A DNA stretch of 64,000 bases from Clostridia bacterium (GTDB lineage: Bacteria; Bacillota_A; Clostridia; TANB77; CAG-508), in the NCBI GenBank assembly GCA_017475185.1, contig JAFVGB010000002.1, forward strand, positions 186,001-250,000, in the 5' to 3' direction. The notes below the pieces were generated by a model, which saw only the letters and a list, made by a program, of their open reading frames with translations, was not told where the DNA came from and searched no databases. Shown here one piece after another: positions 32,806 to 40,992 of the stretch. The position numbers were made by a program, and so were the translations under genes. The stretch's first letter is position 1. Each line of letters begins with the position of its first letter.

Positions 32806-33039
32806 ATGTCTAAACCAAGAAGTAAAGATAGTTTGTTAACTAAGTTAGAAGATATGAAAGTAGATGATGAGTTATTTGTTGATAAAGCAAATGGCTATGT
32901 ATCTGATTGTATTCATACTGTAAAATTACGATATAAAACTAGAGTATATAAACAATTAAGTGTTTATACTCATATTAAACCAGAATTTACTTCATTAAAA
33001 GATTTTAAAAAAATAATTTGTATAATTAGAAAAAAATAA
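32806..33039 (+). CDS. small basic protein of unknown function
   Basis: This 77-residue, strongly basic protein (SKPRSKDSLLTKLEDMKVDD at the N-terminus) may bind nucleic acid. GAAAGG precedes the ATG, and a promoter and a terminator flank the gene, so it is a one-gene unit. Confidence 0.65.
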   Translation: MSKPRSKDSLLTKLEDMKVDDELFVDKANGYVSDCIHTVKLRYKTRVYKQLSVYTHIKPEFTSLKDFKKIICIIRKK

Positions 33040-33048
33040 ATAAATTAA

Positions 33049-33076
33049 GGCTCTATATTTTTGTAGAGTCTTTTTT
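33049..33076 (+). terminator. Rho-independent terminator
   Basis: GGCTCTA and TAGAGTC form a 7-bp stem with one G-T pair, followed by six T. Confidence 0.75.
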
Positions 33077-33083
33077 ATATATG

Positions 33084-33100
33084 GTTCTATTATTTAAATA
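33084..33100 (+). promoter_or_regulatory. late-type promoter box for the glycosyltransferase gene
   Basis: GTTCTATTATTTAAATA at 33084, 37 bp before the ATG and just after a terminator, matches the late-type box. Confidence 0.5.
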
Positions 33101-33120
33101 TAAATAAAGGAGAAAATTTA

Positions 33121-34122
33121 ATGTCTGATTTACCAAAAATTGATATAATTATACCATGCTATCATGCTCATAATACTTTATTGAGAACATTATCTAGCAT
33201 TACTATTCAATCTATACTTGATGATCTAGAAGTAACATTAGTAAATGATGCAGATGAGAAAGATTATTCAGAATTTACTAAAACTTTTGGTAAGTTTTTT
33301 AAAATTAAAGAATTAAAATTAAAAAAGAATGGTGGACCTGGTGATTGTAGACAATACGGATTAGATAATACTACAAATCCATTAGTAACTTTTATTGATG
33401 CAGATGATACTTTTTCTGGAGCATTTGCTTTAAAAACATTAAGAGAACAATTGTTAGCAGAACCAGTAAATGTATGCTGTTTTAGTAATTTTTTAGAAGA
33501 ACAACCAAATATATATGTTGCACACCCAAATGATAGTGTTTGGATGTTTGGAAAGTTATATAAACGTGATTTTATTAAAAAGTATGATATTCATTTTTTA
33601 GATGGCTCAAGAGCCAATGAAGATAATGGATTTAATATGATTTGTAAATTATGTGCCAATCAAATGGAGCAAATCAAATTTATTCAAGATATTACTTATT
33701 ATTGGCACTTTAAAGAAGACTCTATTACACGTATAAATAATTGTCAATATTCATATGATCAATCTTTTGTTGGTTATACAGACAATATGATTTATGCAAT
33801 TAAACATTCTGAAAAGAAAGTACCTTTCAATGGTAATATTAATATGCAAAAAGTTTTGATCTTTTGTAATCTTTATGAATACTATATTGAAACTATGGCA
33901 AGAGATACTAGATTTATTGATCAGAATTGGGCTTGTTGTAAAAAGTTTTATAAAGAAATATATGCCGAAATTGAAGATAAAATTAGTGATGAAATATTAG
34001 CTGAATTTTATAATGAAGTAATGCGTAATGCTTATGCTGGTAATAAAATGGCAGGTATAGTTCCAATTATAGGTTTTAAAGAATTTATGCAAAAGCTTAA
34101 AATTGAAAATAATAATGACTAA
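33121..34122 (+). CDS. family 2-like (GT-A) glycosyltransferase
   Basis: This 333-residue protein transfers a sugar from a nucleotide sugar. It begins with the GT2 fold: PKIDIIIPCYHAHNTLLRTL, GGPGDCRQYGLDNTT, and the metal-binding FIDADDTFSG (DxD) near residue 98. The acceptor is unknown: possible targets are phage DNA, a virion protein or host surface polymer. A late-type promoter box upstream argues for a role late in infection, such as virion decoration, rather than during DNA synthesis, although post-replicative DNA glycosylation remains possible given the dCMP-hydroxymethylase-like enzyme. Confidence 0.85.
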   Translation: MSDLPKIDIIIPCYHAHNTLLRTLSSITIQSILDDLEVTLVNDADEKDYSEFTKTFGKFFKIKELKLKKNGGPGDCRQYGLDNTTNPLVTFIDADDTFSGAFALKTLREQLLAEPVNVCCFSNFLEEQPNIYVAHPNDSVWMFGKLYKRDFIKKYDIHFLDGSRANEDNGFNMICKLCANQMEQIKFIQDITYYWHFKEDSITRINNCQYSYDQSFVGYTDNMIYAIKHSEKKVPFNGNINMQKVLIFCNLYEYYIETMARDTRFIDQNWACCKKFYKEIYAEIEDKISDEILAEFYNEVMRNAYAGNKMAGIVPIIGFKEFMQKLKIENNND

Positions 34123-34145
34123 ATCTGTTAAAATAACTTATTTAA

Positions 34146-34162
34146 GTTCTAAGTATAATGAG
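34146..34162 (+). promoter_or_regulatory. late-type promoter box
   Basis: GTTCTAAGTATAATGAG at 34146, 38 bp before the next ATG, is a close match to GTTCTAWTNTAWAAT. Confidence 0.5.
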
Positions 34163-34183
34163 TATTTTTAAGGAGATCTATAA

Positions 34184-34432
34184 ATGGAATTAGTTAGAAG
34201 AGTATTAGTTGATACAGAAGATGGTCAACAATGGGTTAAAGCTGAAGATTATATGGGAGATAAAAGACCATATAAAATGCAATTACATTTTGTACCAAAA
34301 GAAGGTTATATTTTCATTTCAAATGACTCTGGTGAAGAAAAAGAGTATTTGATTTTCAATATAGATGATCCACATGATTATCAAGAAAAAATGAGGGACG
34401 ATTTTATTCCAGAAGATTCTAATCAAGACTAA
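34184..34432 (+). CDS. small acidic protein of unknown function
   Basis: This 82-residue acidic protein has a beta-rich N-terminal half. AAGGAG precedes the ATG and a GTTCTA box lies upstream, so it may be late-expressed. No family is recognised. Confidence 0.65.
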   Translation: MELVRRVLVDTEDGQQWVKAEDYMGDKRPYKMQLHFVPKEGYIFISNDSGEEKEYLIFNIDDPHDYQEKMRDDFIPEDSNQD

Positions 34433-34456
34433 ACTTATTTAGTTGAGAATAATATA

Positions 34457-35485
34457 ATGTCATATATAATAATGCTGATTACAGCTGCAATACTAGCATT
34501 ATTTTCATCATTACTTACTGCTTTTGGTATGATGGATTTATTTAAAGCAGCTGGAATGTTTATTTTAATTTTATTTGTAATAATAGACTTAGGCAGATTT
34601 TTATTATTTAATTTTTTAGTAAATGAATGGCATAATTTAAGAAAAGTTAAATATGCCATTGTTTTAATTATTACTTTGTTATTTGGTTATTCTGCCGTAG
34701 GTATATTTTCTAAATTAGATTCATTAGTGACTCCAGAAACAAAACAAGCTATGGTAAACGCTGCAGTTTACAATAAAGCTAATGATAATGCACAAGTAAA
34801 ACAAAATAGATCTGAAGATTTAGCAAAGTTAGCAGAAGAAGAATACAGAAATGCTTTAGATTGGAATAGAAATGATCTTCAAAATTGTATTGCTAGAGCA
34901 AGAGGTAATAAAGAAGCTGAAAATAGATGTAATAATACTAAACGATCTTTAGATAATAAAGCATCATTAGCATTAAAAGAAGCATTAGCAAAAGCTGATG
35001 AAACTTTAGATGTTGTTGAAGAAAAAACTAAAATTACTACACAAAATCAAAGCGAAATAGCTACTGTATTAACTACAATTTGTAAATTAACTCAAAAAAG
35101 TTGTGATACTTATAATAATTTACAAAATGCATTAACGATTTTAATCTTTTTGGTTATTATAGGAACAGATTATCTTCAAATAGCCATTATTTTAGCCGTA
35201 AATACACGAAAAAATAAAAAGCTTAAAGATGATAGTAAAAAAGAAGAAATTGCTCCAGAAGTCAAAAAATCAGTCTTAAAACATGAAAAAATAATTCTCG
35301 CCAAACATATAGATGAAATTGAGCCAAAAATAGAAACAGATGTTAAAATAATAGAAAAATTACCAGAAAAAATAGACAAGAAAATTGAACAAAAAGAAGT
35401 TACTAACACACCTAAAAGTAGAAAAAATAAAAGAAGATTAAATTTAAATGTGATTCCAAAATTCTTTTCTCCAAAACCGAGATAA
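34457..35485 (+). CDS. four-helix membrane protein with coiled coil, DUF4407-like layout
   Basis: This 342-residue protein has three N-terminal membrane helices (about residues 4-24, 28-50 and 66-86), a long soluble helical region (90-215) and a fourth membrane helix (about 225-248). A charged Lys/Glu-rich tail ends in a very basic stretch (NTPKSRKNKRRLNLN). The layout recalls DUF4407 membrane proteins, whose function is unknown. It could act in superinfection exclusion, lysis timing or membrane remodelling; no lysis signature such as a signal-arrest domain is seen. Confidence 0.65.
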   Translation: MSYIIMLITAAILALFSSLLTAFGMMDLFKAAGMFILILFVIIDLGRFLLFNFLVNEWHNLRKVKYAIVLIITLLFGYSAVGIFSKLDSLVTPETKQAMVNAAVYNKANDNAQVKQNRSEDLAKLAEEEYRNALDWNRNDLQNCIARARGNKEAENRCNNTKRSLDNKASLALKEALAKADETLDVVEEKTKITTQNQSEIATVLTTICKLTQKSCDTYNNLQNALTILIFLVIIGTDYLQIAIILAVNTRKNKKLKDDSKKEEIAPEVKKSVLKHEKIILAKHIDEIEPKIETDVKIIEKLPEKIDKKIEQKEVTNTPKSRKNKRRLNLNVIPKFFSPKPR

Positions 35486-35511
35486 ATAATTTTAGTAAAA
35501 TCAATATATAG

Positions 35512-35543
35512 AGTGTTCTGTGAAAAATCAGAGCACTTTTTTT
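35512..35543 (+). terminator. Rho-independent terminator
   Basis: AGTGTTCTG and CAGAGCACT form a 9-bp stem with one G-T pair around an 8-nt loop, followed by six T. The rest of the 210-bp gap to nrdG holds a late-type box at 35613 and no coding frame I would support. Confidence 0.8.
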
Positions 35544-35612
35544 ATGAAAATTTGCTCCATAAAAATTAGTAGAAATGGAAGTTTTAAAGAGTAGAAATTC
35601 AATTTACCTGGC

Positions 35613-35629
35613 GTTCTATTAAATACATT
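35613..35629 (+). promoter_or_regulatory. late-type promoter box upstream of nrdG
   Basis: GTTCTATTAAATACATT lies 86 bp before the nrdG ATG. The match is weaker than at other sites and the distance is longer; TTTACC at 35629 also hints at a sigma70-like element, but with no clear -10. Confidence 0.35.
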
Positions 35630-35698
35630 TTACCTTTTTAGAAGGCAATAAAATCAAGACTATTTGAGATATATAGTTAAAAAAGGAGTTAAAATTAT

Positions 35699-36205
35699 AT
35701 GGATAAATATACTATAGTTTTAGAGGAAACTTGGTTAGATTATCCTGATCCAGAATCTAATGCAATAATTGTATATTTTAGAGGCTGTGAACATCATTGT
35801 AAAGGTTGTCATAGTACTATTTTACAACAATTTTGTGAATATTCTGAATCAAATCAAGAAATTTTAGAAAAAATTATAGATTATTGCAAAAGAGCCGATA
35901 CTAATAAATTAGTATTTCTTGGCGGTGATCCATTATACTCAAAAAACTTAAATTTAACATTTTATTTAGTAAATAATCTTAATAAAGAATATGATATATG
36001 TATTTTTACCGGTTATGATATTGAATATGTTAAAAATTTAAATTTAAAAGGTATAAAATATTATAAATGTGGTAGATTTGATATATCTCAACAACGAAAA
36101 TCTGGAAAAACTGATAATGAATATATATTGGCTTCTCCTAATCAAAACTTTTATGACGGTAATTATAAACAATTATCAACTAATGGTATTTTACAATTTA
36201 AATAA
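35699..36205 (+). CDS. nrdG: anaerobic ribonucleotide reductase activase (radical SAM)
   Basis: This 168-residue protein installs the glycyl radical on NrdD. The radical SAM cluster motif CEHHCKGC (Cys30, Cys34, Cys37) is present, followed by LVFLGGDPLYSKN, the GGDP-type SAM-binding strand. The length matches NrdG proteins. It lies 11 bp before nrdD, with AAAGGAG before its own start, so the two are co-transcribed. Confidence 0.92.
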   Translation: MDKYTIVLEETWLDYPDPESNAIIVYFRGCEHHCKGCHSTILQQFCEYSESNQEILEKIIDYCKRADTNKLVFLGGDPLYSKNLNLTFYLVNNLNKEYDICIFTGYDIEYVKNLNLKGIKYYKCGRFDISQQRKSGKTDNEYILASPNQNFYDGNYKQLSTNGILQFK

Positions 36206-36216
36206 AGGAAAATAAT

Positions 36217-38394
36217 ATGAGTCCAAATATTATAAAAGTAGCATATCCTAAAGATTATCAAACTGAAGTAACAAGTGATAATATTTATGAAGAAGAATTA
36301 GCTAAACTTACTAGTGAATCTTTTGCTAATGCATCAACAACAAATACCTTAAAACATATCAAAGCTTGTTTAGCAAAACGTTTGCGTAATGTTTATGATA
36401 TTAAAGATAAAGATGAGTTAACAGAAAAAGTTAATGCATTTTTAAAAATTCATGGTTTATCAGATGAAAATTTTGATCCTATGAAAAATTTTTCAGATAT
36501 GATTTCTTCTAAAACTAATGATACCTCTATTGATGATAATGGTAACAAAGGTGATGATAACGGTAAGGCTATTAAAGGTATTATTAAAGAAGCAGAATTA
36601 TCTTTTGATAAATTAATAGGATATGATTATTTATATCGTACTACTAAAGAAATTTATGGAAAAGTAGAAGCACAAAGACTTATGGGATTATTATATGATT
36701 ATTCTTTAGGAATGCATGATTCTACAAAAATTTTAATTCCATATTGCTGGGCTTTAGATACAACAAAACTTGTAATGGAAGGTAGACCTTTCGGTGTTCT
36801 TCCGTCACGTCCTGCAAAAAGTGTAGATTCTTTTTTAGATTGTTTGTGTGATAGTATTCCAGAATTAGCAAATCATTTAGCTGGAGCTATTGCTCTTTCA
36901 ACACTTTTCTTAGATATAACTCATTTATTGATTTATAAACAACGTATTCCATTAGAAAAAGTTAAAAATGATAAGGTTACACGCAAATACTTAGAAAATA
37001 GATTTCAAAAATTTATTCATTCTGTAAATCATCCTACTAGAGATAGTATTGAAAGTCCATTTACAAATGTATCTATTTTTGATAAAGAAAAATTACATGG
37101 TTTAATTGGACCAGACAATTATCAATGGTATTTTCCTAAAAATATTAGAGTTTTAGCTGATAATGAATTAGGTGGCGAAAACGGTAAAATTAGTCGTGAA
37201 GAATTTGATGATTTTATTGTTGAATATATTACCGAAATTCAAAAAATATTTGTTGACTTTTTTGATAAAGGTGATCCAGAACAAAACAGTTTACAATATA
37301 GATTTCCTGTAACAACACCAAATATGACAAAAAAAGTAAATGAAGAAACTGGTAAGTATTATCTTGACAAAAATAATGAATTGTTAAATTATATTACACG
37401 TAAAGATATTGCTCGTTATAATTTATTTACTTCTCTTGGTACAAAAATTGCAAGTTGTTGTCGTATGATTAATAATAAAGAAATGATGGATGAATTAGGT
37501 TCAACTGTTAATTCTTTTGGTGGATCTGGCGGTGCTTCATTAGGTTCACATAGAGCAATTACAATTAATTTTGTAAGAATTGCGTATGAAAGTAAATCAT
37601 ATGAAGATTATTTGAAAATATTAAAAGAAAGAATTGATGATTGTGCTAAAATTTTAAAAGCTCATAAAGTTTTATTATATAAATTAACAGATATGGGTTT
37701 AGAGCCATTTATAACTCGTGGATGGGTAATTCTTGAAAGATTATTTAGTACTTTTGGTGTAAATGGCCTTTATGAATCCGACATAATTTTAAAAGAAAAG
37801 TTTGGTAATTTAGTAGAAGATTATAAAAAAGATATTTTAATTAATTTTAATAATTTTTATAAAGAAGCTGCAAAAAGAGAAAATATTGTTGCTAATGCTG
37901 AACAAACACCAGTTGAAAGTATGTCTCCAAAGTTATTTAAAGCAGATAATATGTTATTTGGTAATCCTTATGAATTTCCTAATATGTATGCAAATCAATT
38001 TATTCCAACTTGGGTACATACAACAATTAAAGAAAAGTTTACTGAAGAAGGCAAATATGATAGCTATATGGATGGTGGTTCTATTGCACACTTGCAAATT
38101 GGATCTGATTTAACGCCAAGTCAAGCAAAAGAGATTATTATGCAATCTGTAGAAGCTGGTTGTGAACATTTTGCTTTAAATGCAGTATATTCTAGATGTA
38201 AAGAATGTGGAACTGTAGAAAAAGCAAATTGGCAGGAATGTCCATATTGTCATTCTAAAAAAATTGAACATTTATCACGCGTAGTAGGCTTTTTTGTAGT
38301 AATGGATAACATTAATCCAACGCGTAGAGAAAATGATTGGAAAAAACGTACATTTATTACTAAAGATGAATTAAAAGACCAACTTGGTAAATAA
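36217..38394 (+). CDS. nrdD: anaerobic (class III) ribonucleoside-triphosphate reductase
   Basis: This 725-residue protein makes dNTPs from NTPs without oxygen, using a glycyl radical. Visible features are GTKIASCCRMINN, consistent with the active-site cysteine region, a zinc site CKECG and CPYC near the C-terminus, and a radical glycine at about residue 691 in SRVVGFF, at the usual distance from the end. No N-terminal ATP cone is apparent, as in phage forms; residues 85-115 are a low-complexity Asp/Asn/Gly linker. It is followed by a hairpin and a GIY-YIG endonuclease gene. Confidence 0.93.
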   Translation: MSPNIIKVAYPKDYQTEVTSDNIYEEELAKLTSESFANASTTNTLKHIKACLAKRLRNVYDIKDKDELTEKVNAFLKIHGLSDENFDPMKNFSDMISSKTNDTSIDDNGNKGDDNGKAIKGIIKEAELSFDKLIGYDYLYRTTKEIYGKVEAQRLMGLLYDYSLGMHDSTKILIPYCWALDTTKLVMEGRPFGVLPSRPAKSVDSFLDCLCDSIPELANHLAGAIALSTLFLDITHLLIYKQRIPLEKVKNDKVTRKYLENRFQKFIHSVNHPTRDSIESPFTNVSIFDKEKLHGLIGPDNYQWYFPKNIRVLADNELGGENGKISREEFDDFIVEYITEIQKIFVDFFDKGDPEQNSLQYRFPVTTPNMTKKVNEETGKYYLDKNNELLNYITRKDIARYNLFTSLGTKIASCCRMINNKEMMDELGSTVNSFGGSGGASLGSHRAITINFVRIAYESKSYEDYLKILKERIDDCAKILKAHKVLLYKLTDMGLEPFITRGWVILERLFSTFGVNGLYESDIILKEKFGNLVEDYKKDILINFNNFYKEAAKRENIVANAEQTPVESMSPKLFKADNMLFGNPYEFPNMYANQFIPTWVHTTIKEKFTEEGKYDSYMDGGSIAHLQIGSDLTPSQAKEIIMQSVEAGCEHFALNAVYSRCKECGTVEKANWQECPYCHSKKIEHLSRVVGFFVVMDNINPTRRENDWKKRTFITKDELKDQLGK

Positions 38395-38417
38395 TTTTAA
38401 ATAATTTTATAAACCGG

Positions 38418-38450
38418 ATCCTCCAATAGTTCTAAATGATATTGGAGGAT
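38418..38450 (+). promoter_or_regulatory. hairpin sequestering the ribosome binding site of the GIY-YIG gene, with a late-type box in its loop
   Basis: ATCCTCCAATA (38418-38428) and TATTGGAGGAT (38440-38450) pair perfectly over 11 bp. The 3' arm contains GGAGG, the ribosome binding site for the ATG at 38457. The 11-nt loop is GTTCTAAATGA, which opens with the late-type box. A transcript coming through nrdD would fold and hide the site; one starting from the loop box would lack the 5' arm and expose it. The stem might also weakly terminate nrdD transcripts. Confidence 0.7.
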
Positions 38451-38456
38451 TTTATT

Positions 38457-39191
38457 ATGACAAGTAAAATATATAAAATAACTAATTTAATTAATAATAA
38501 AATTTATATAGGATATACTAAAAAAGAATTAAAAGAAAGATTATATGAACACTGTAATCCAAGAAGTAAAACTGCATATAAAATGCCAATTGTAATGGCT
38601 ATTAAAAAATATGGTATAGAAAATTTTAAAATTGAATTGTTAGAAGAATCTGAAAATGATGCATATATACATAATGAAAGAGAAGCTTATTGGATAAAAA
38701 AATTAAACAGTATGAATAATAATATAGGCTATAATCTAGCAACCGGTGGTGAAGGAGGAGGTTTCTATTATTGGAATAATGGAAAAATAAATAGGCGTTC
38801 TAAAGAATGTCCTGGAAAGGAATGGACTAGAGGAATGCTTGTTACTGAAGAATCTAGAAAACTAAGATCAATTACACATAAAGGTCAAATTTCGGCATTT
38901 AAAGGTAAGAAACACACACAAGAAACAAAAGAAAAATTAAGCAAAGCACATAAAAATATATTTAATGGTAGTAATAACCCAGCAGCAAAAACTATACAAG
39001 TTATATCGCCAGATGGTATAGAATACATTATCAAAGGAACAATTCAAGAATTTTGTAAAAACCATGGACTATCTTATAGTTTATATAGAAAATATAAAAA
39101 CAAAGGTCCATGCAAAGTAAGTAAATATATATCTAAAGATAATCAACTTAGTAGAAATACTGAAGGTTGGATTTTTAATTCTTTGGATTAG
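38457..39191 (+). CDS. GIY-YIG homing endonuclease
   Basis: The 244-residue product starts with a GIY-YIG nuclease domain (KIYKITNLINNKIYIGYTKK, then a LKERLYEH arginine-containing helix and EREAYWIKKL). It continues with a NUMOD3 repeat (KGKKHTQETKEKLSKAHKN) and a NUMOD1/HTH-like C-terminus (TIQVISPDGIEYI, FCKNHGLSYSLYRKYKNKG). It is free-standing next to nrdD, a frequent target for phage homing genes. I use the ATG at 38457, 8 bp after GGAGG; the in-frame ATG at 38436 lies in the hairpin loop. Confidence 0.88.
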   Translation: MTSKIYKITNLINNKIYIGYTKKELKERLYEHCNPRSKTAYKMPIVMAIKKYGIENFKIELLEESENDAYIHNEREAYWIKKLNSMNNNIGYNLATGGEGGGFYYWNNGKINRRSKECPGKEWTRGMLVTEESRKLRSITHKGQISAFKGKKHTQETKEKLSKAHKNIFNGSNNPAAKTIQVISPDGIEYIIKGTIQEFCKNHGLSYSLYRKYKNKGPCKVSKYISKDNQLSRNTEGWIFNSLD

Positions 39192-39192
39192 G

Positions 39193-39209
39193 GTTCTATA
39201 TAATAAATT
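39193..39209 (+). promoter_or_regulatory. late-type promoter box
   Basis: GTTCTATATAATAAATT starts 2 bp after the endonuclease stop and 34 bp before the next ATG. It matches the late-type consensus well. Confidence 0.5.
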
Positions 39210-39226
39210 AAAATAGGAGTTATAAA

Positions 39227-39538
39227 ATGAGTTTAATAGAAGTTAAAAAATGTGAATTTGATACAGTACATGTAAATCAGACTATTTGTTCTGAATGTGG
39301 ACACAAAGCTGAAGGTATTTTAGATAAATGTCCTGAATGTGATTCAGTGCTAGTAAAACATGCTTATAGTATTCCACAATATACTTTACAAGAAGATTTA
39401 GAAACTGTTTTTGTAAATAAAGATCATATTGTAAAAGCTAAAAAATTGAAAGGTTATAATGAAGATTATTATCTAATTAGTTTTACAAATGGTGGAACGC
39501 TTACTGTTGATGAAACAGATTTTGATAGTTTGAAATAA
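39227..39538 (+). CDS. zinc-ribbon protein of unknown function
   Basis: This 103-residue protein has two CxxC pairs (CSECG near 21 and CPECD near 35) forming a zinc ribbon, and a beta-rich C-terminus. AGGAG lies upstream. The ribbon resembles NrdD's own zinc site only in spacing; a role in anaerobic dNTP synthesis is speculative. Confidence 0.7.
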   Translation: MSLIEVKKCEFDTVHVNQTICSECGHKAEGILDKCPECDSVLVKHAYSIPQYTLQEDLETVFVNKDHIVKAKKLKGYNEDYYLISFTNGGTLTVDETDFDSLK

Positions 39539-39547
39539 AGTTAATAA

Positions 39548-39573
39548 AAAGGGTGATATTTAAATCACCCTTT
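39548..39573. terminator. bidirectional terminator
   Basis: AAAGGGTGAT and ATCACCCTTT form a perfect 10-bp stem around a 6-nt loop, with T runs usable from either strand, between two convergent genes. Confidence 0.85.
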
Positions 39574-40873
39574 ATTTTATATCTTTCATATATTCTACGA
39601 TTCTATCACTTATTATAATATCTTTAAGTTTTAGTGGTGTTTGAATATTCATATCTTCTTTATTTCTAGTGCGACTTAATGCAACATACAATTGGCCATG
39701 TGCAAAAGCTCCCCAACTCATATCAATATTAACCTTATCTAAAGTTTTACCTTGAGCTTTATGAATTGTAAGAGCATATCCTAATTGTAAAGGTAATTGT
39801 CTAAATTCACCAGTTTTTGTTTTAGTTATCTCTTTAGTCTTTTTGTCAATATCATATCTATAACTTTCCCATACTTCTGGAAATACCTCTACATCAAGAT
39901 TATTTGCTAATAAAGTTACTTTTACATATTTTTTATAACATTTTTTAATAATACCTAAAGATCCATTAAACCATAAATCTGAATTTTTATTAAATATGAC
40001 TAAAGCACCTTCTTTTAATTCTAATTCATCAGGAGCTGGCATATTATTTTTAGTAGCTGTTTCAAAACTTCCGATTAATTTGGCTTTATAAGTATTAACA
40101 TTTCCAGTTAATGCTTTTAACTTTTCTTTATTTATTTTTTCTGTTATATTACGATAAGGTGTAATAGTAACAGCATTGTTCAAATCGGTTTTATTAGTAA
40201 TTTTACATTTATTAAAATAATCTAAAGTTGCAATAGTTGCTTTATTTGTTCTTACTTTAGATAAATTAGTCAAAAGTGTAGGATCAGATTGTCTAAACAC
40301 TGTTTTAAATTCAATTTTAAAAAAAGTAGCTTCTTTATAAGCTAATGCGTCAAAAAAATATGGATCAGAAGTTTCATAAGTTTCTAAGAATAAAGATTTA
40401 GCTTCATTTGAAATAACTGGTGGTAATTGATATAAATCTCCAATTAAAATCATTTGAATACCACCAAATGGATCATCGAAATTATTTCTTGCTTTTCTTA
40501 ATAAAAAATCTATAGAATCAAGCATATCTGGTCTAATCATAGATACTTCATCAATTACTATAATATCTGTACGCTTAACTATATTATTCATTTTAAATCT
40601 ATACTTATCAGCTTTTTTAAGATCTTCATCTGTAATAAAGTCTGACGGTGGAAGCATAAAAAAAGAATGAATTGTTGAACCATCTATATTCATTGCTGCT
40701 ATAGCTGTTGGTGCTAAAAAAAGCATATCTTTTTTACAATGCTCTTTTAAGTATTTAATAAAATAAGATTTACCAGTACCTGCTTGTCCTTGAATGAACA
40801 CATTGATATTGGTATTTTTAATTAAATTAAATGTACTTTCTTGTTCTTTAGATAAACTTATTTCTTCTTTCAT
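39572..40873 (-). CDS. Pif1-like SF1B DNA helicase
   Basis: This 433-residue protein unwinds DNA 5'-3' in its family. It has Walker A FIQGQAGTGKSYF near residue 28, the Pif1-type Ia motif APTAIAAMNIDGSTIHSFF, Walker B IIVIDEVSMI, and PFGGIQMILIGDLYQLPPV (motif III). The C-terminus has GYALTIHKAQGKTLDKV and QLYVALSRTRN (motifs V-VI). Similar phage helicases (compare T4 Dda) support replication or recombination. It is a single-gene minus-strand unit with its own sigma70-like promoter. Confidence 0.9.
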   Translation of the reverse strand: MKEEISLSKEQESTFNLIKNTNINVFIQGQAGTGKSYFIKYLKEHCKKDMLFLAPTAIAAMNIDGSTIHSFFMLPPSDFITDEDLKKADKYRFKMNNIVKRTDIIVIDEVSMIRPDMLDSIDFLLRKARNNFDDPFGGIQMILIGDLYQLPPVISNEAKSLFLETYETSDPYFFDALAYKEATFFKIEFKTVFRQSDPTLLTNLSKVRTNKATIATLDYFNKCKITNKTDLNNAVTITPYRNITEKINKEKLKALTGNVNTYKAKLIGSFETATKNNMPAPDELELKEGALVIFNKNSDLWFNGSLGIIKKCYKKYVKVTLLANNLDVEVFPEVWESYRYDIDKKTKEITKTKTGEFRQLPLQLGYALTIHKAQGKTLDKVNIDMSWGAFAHGQLYVALSRTRNKEDMNIQTPLKLKDIIISDRIVEYMKDIK

Positions 40874-40899
40874 AATATCCTCATATTTTAATTATAAAT

Positions 40900-40932
40900 A
40901 ATATACATAGAAGATTGTTATTGTAAAACCAT
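40900..40932 (-). promoter_or_regulatory. early-type sigma70-like promoter for the helicase
   Basis: On the minus strand: ATGGTTTTACA (-35 TTTACA, 40927 to 40922), a 16-bp spacer and TATATT (40905 to 40900), 27 bp before the helicase ATG. Confidence 0.6.
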
Positions 40933-40946
40933 TTAAGAAAAATCAA

Positions 40947-40963
40947 GTTCTAAACAATAAATT
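40947..40963 (+). promoter_or_regulatory. late-type promoter box for the large fibre gene
   Basis: GTTCTAAACAATAAATT at 40947, 46 bp before the ATG at 40993. It is divergent from the early-type helicase promoter, forming an early/late divergent pair. Confidence 0.5.
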
Positions 40964-40992
40964 TGAAAACATTAACAAAGGGAAATATATCT

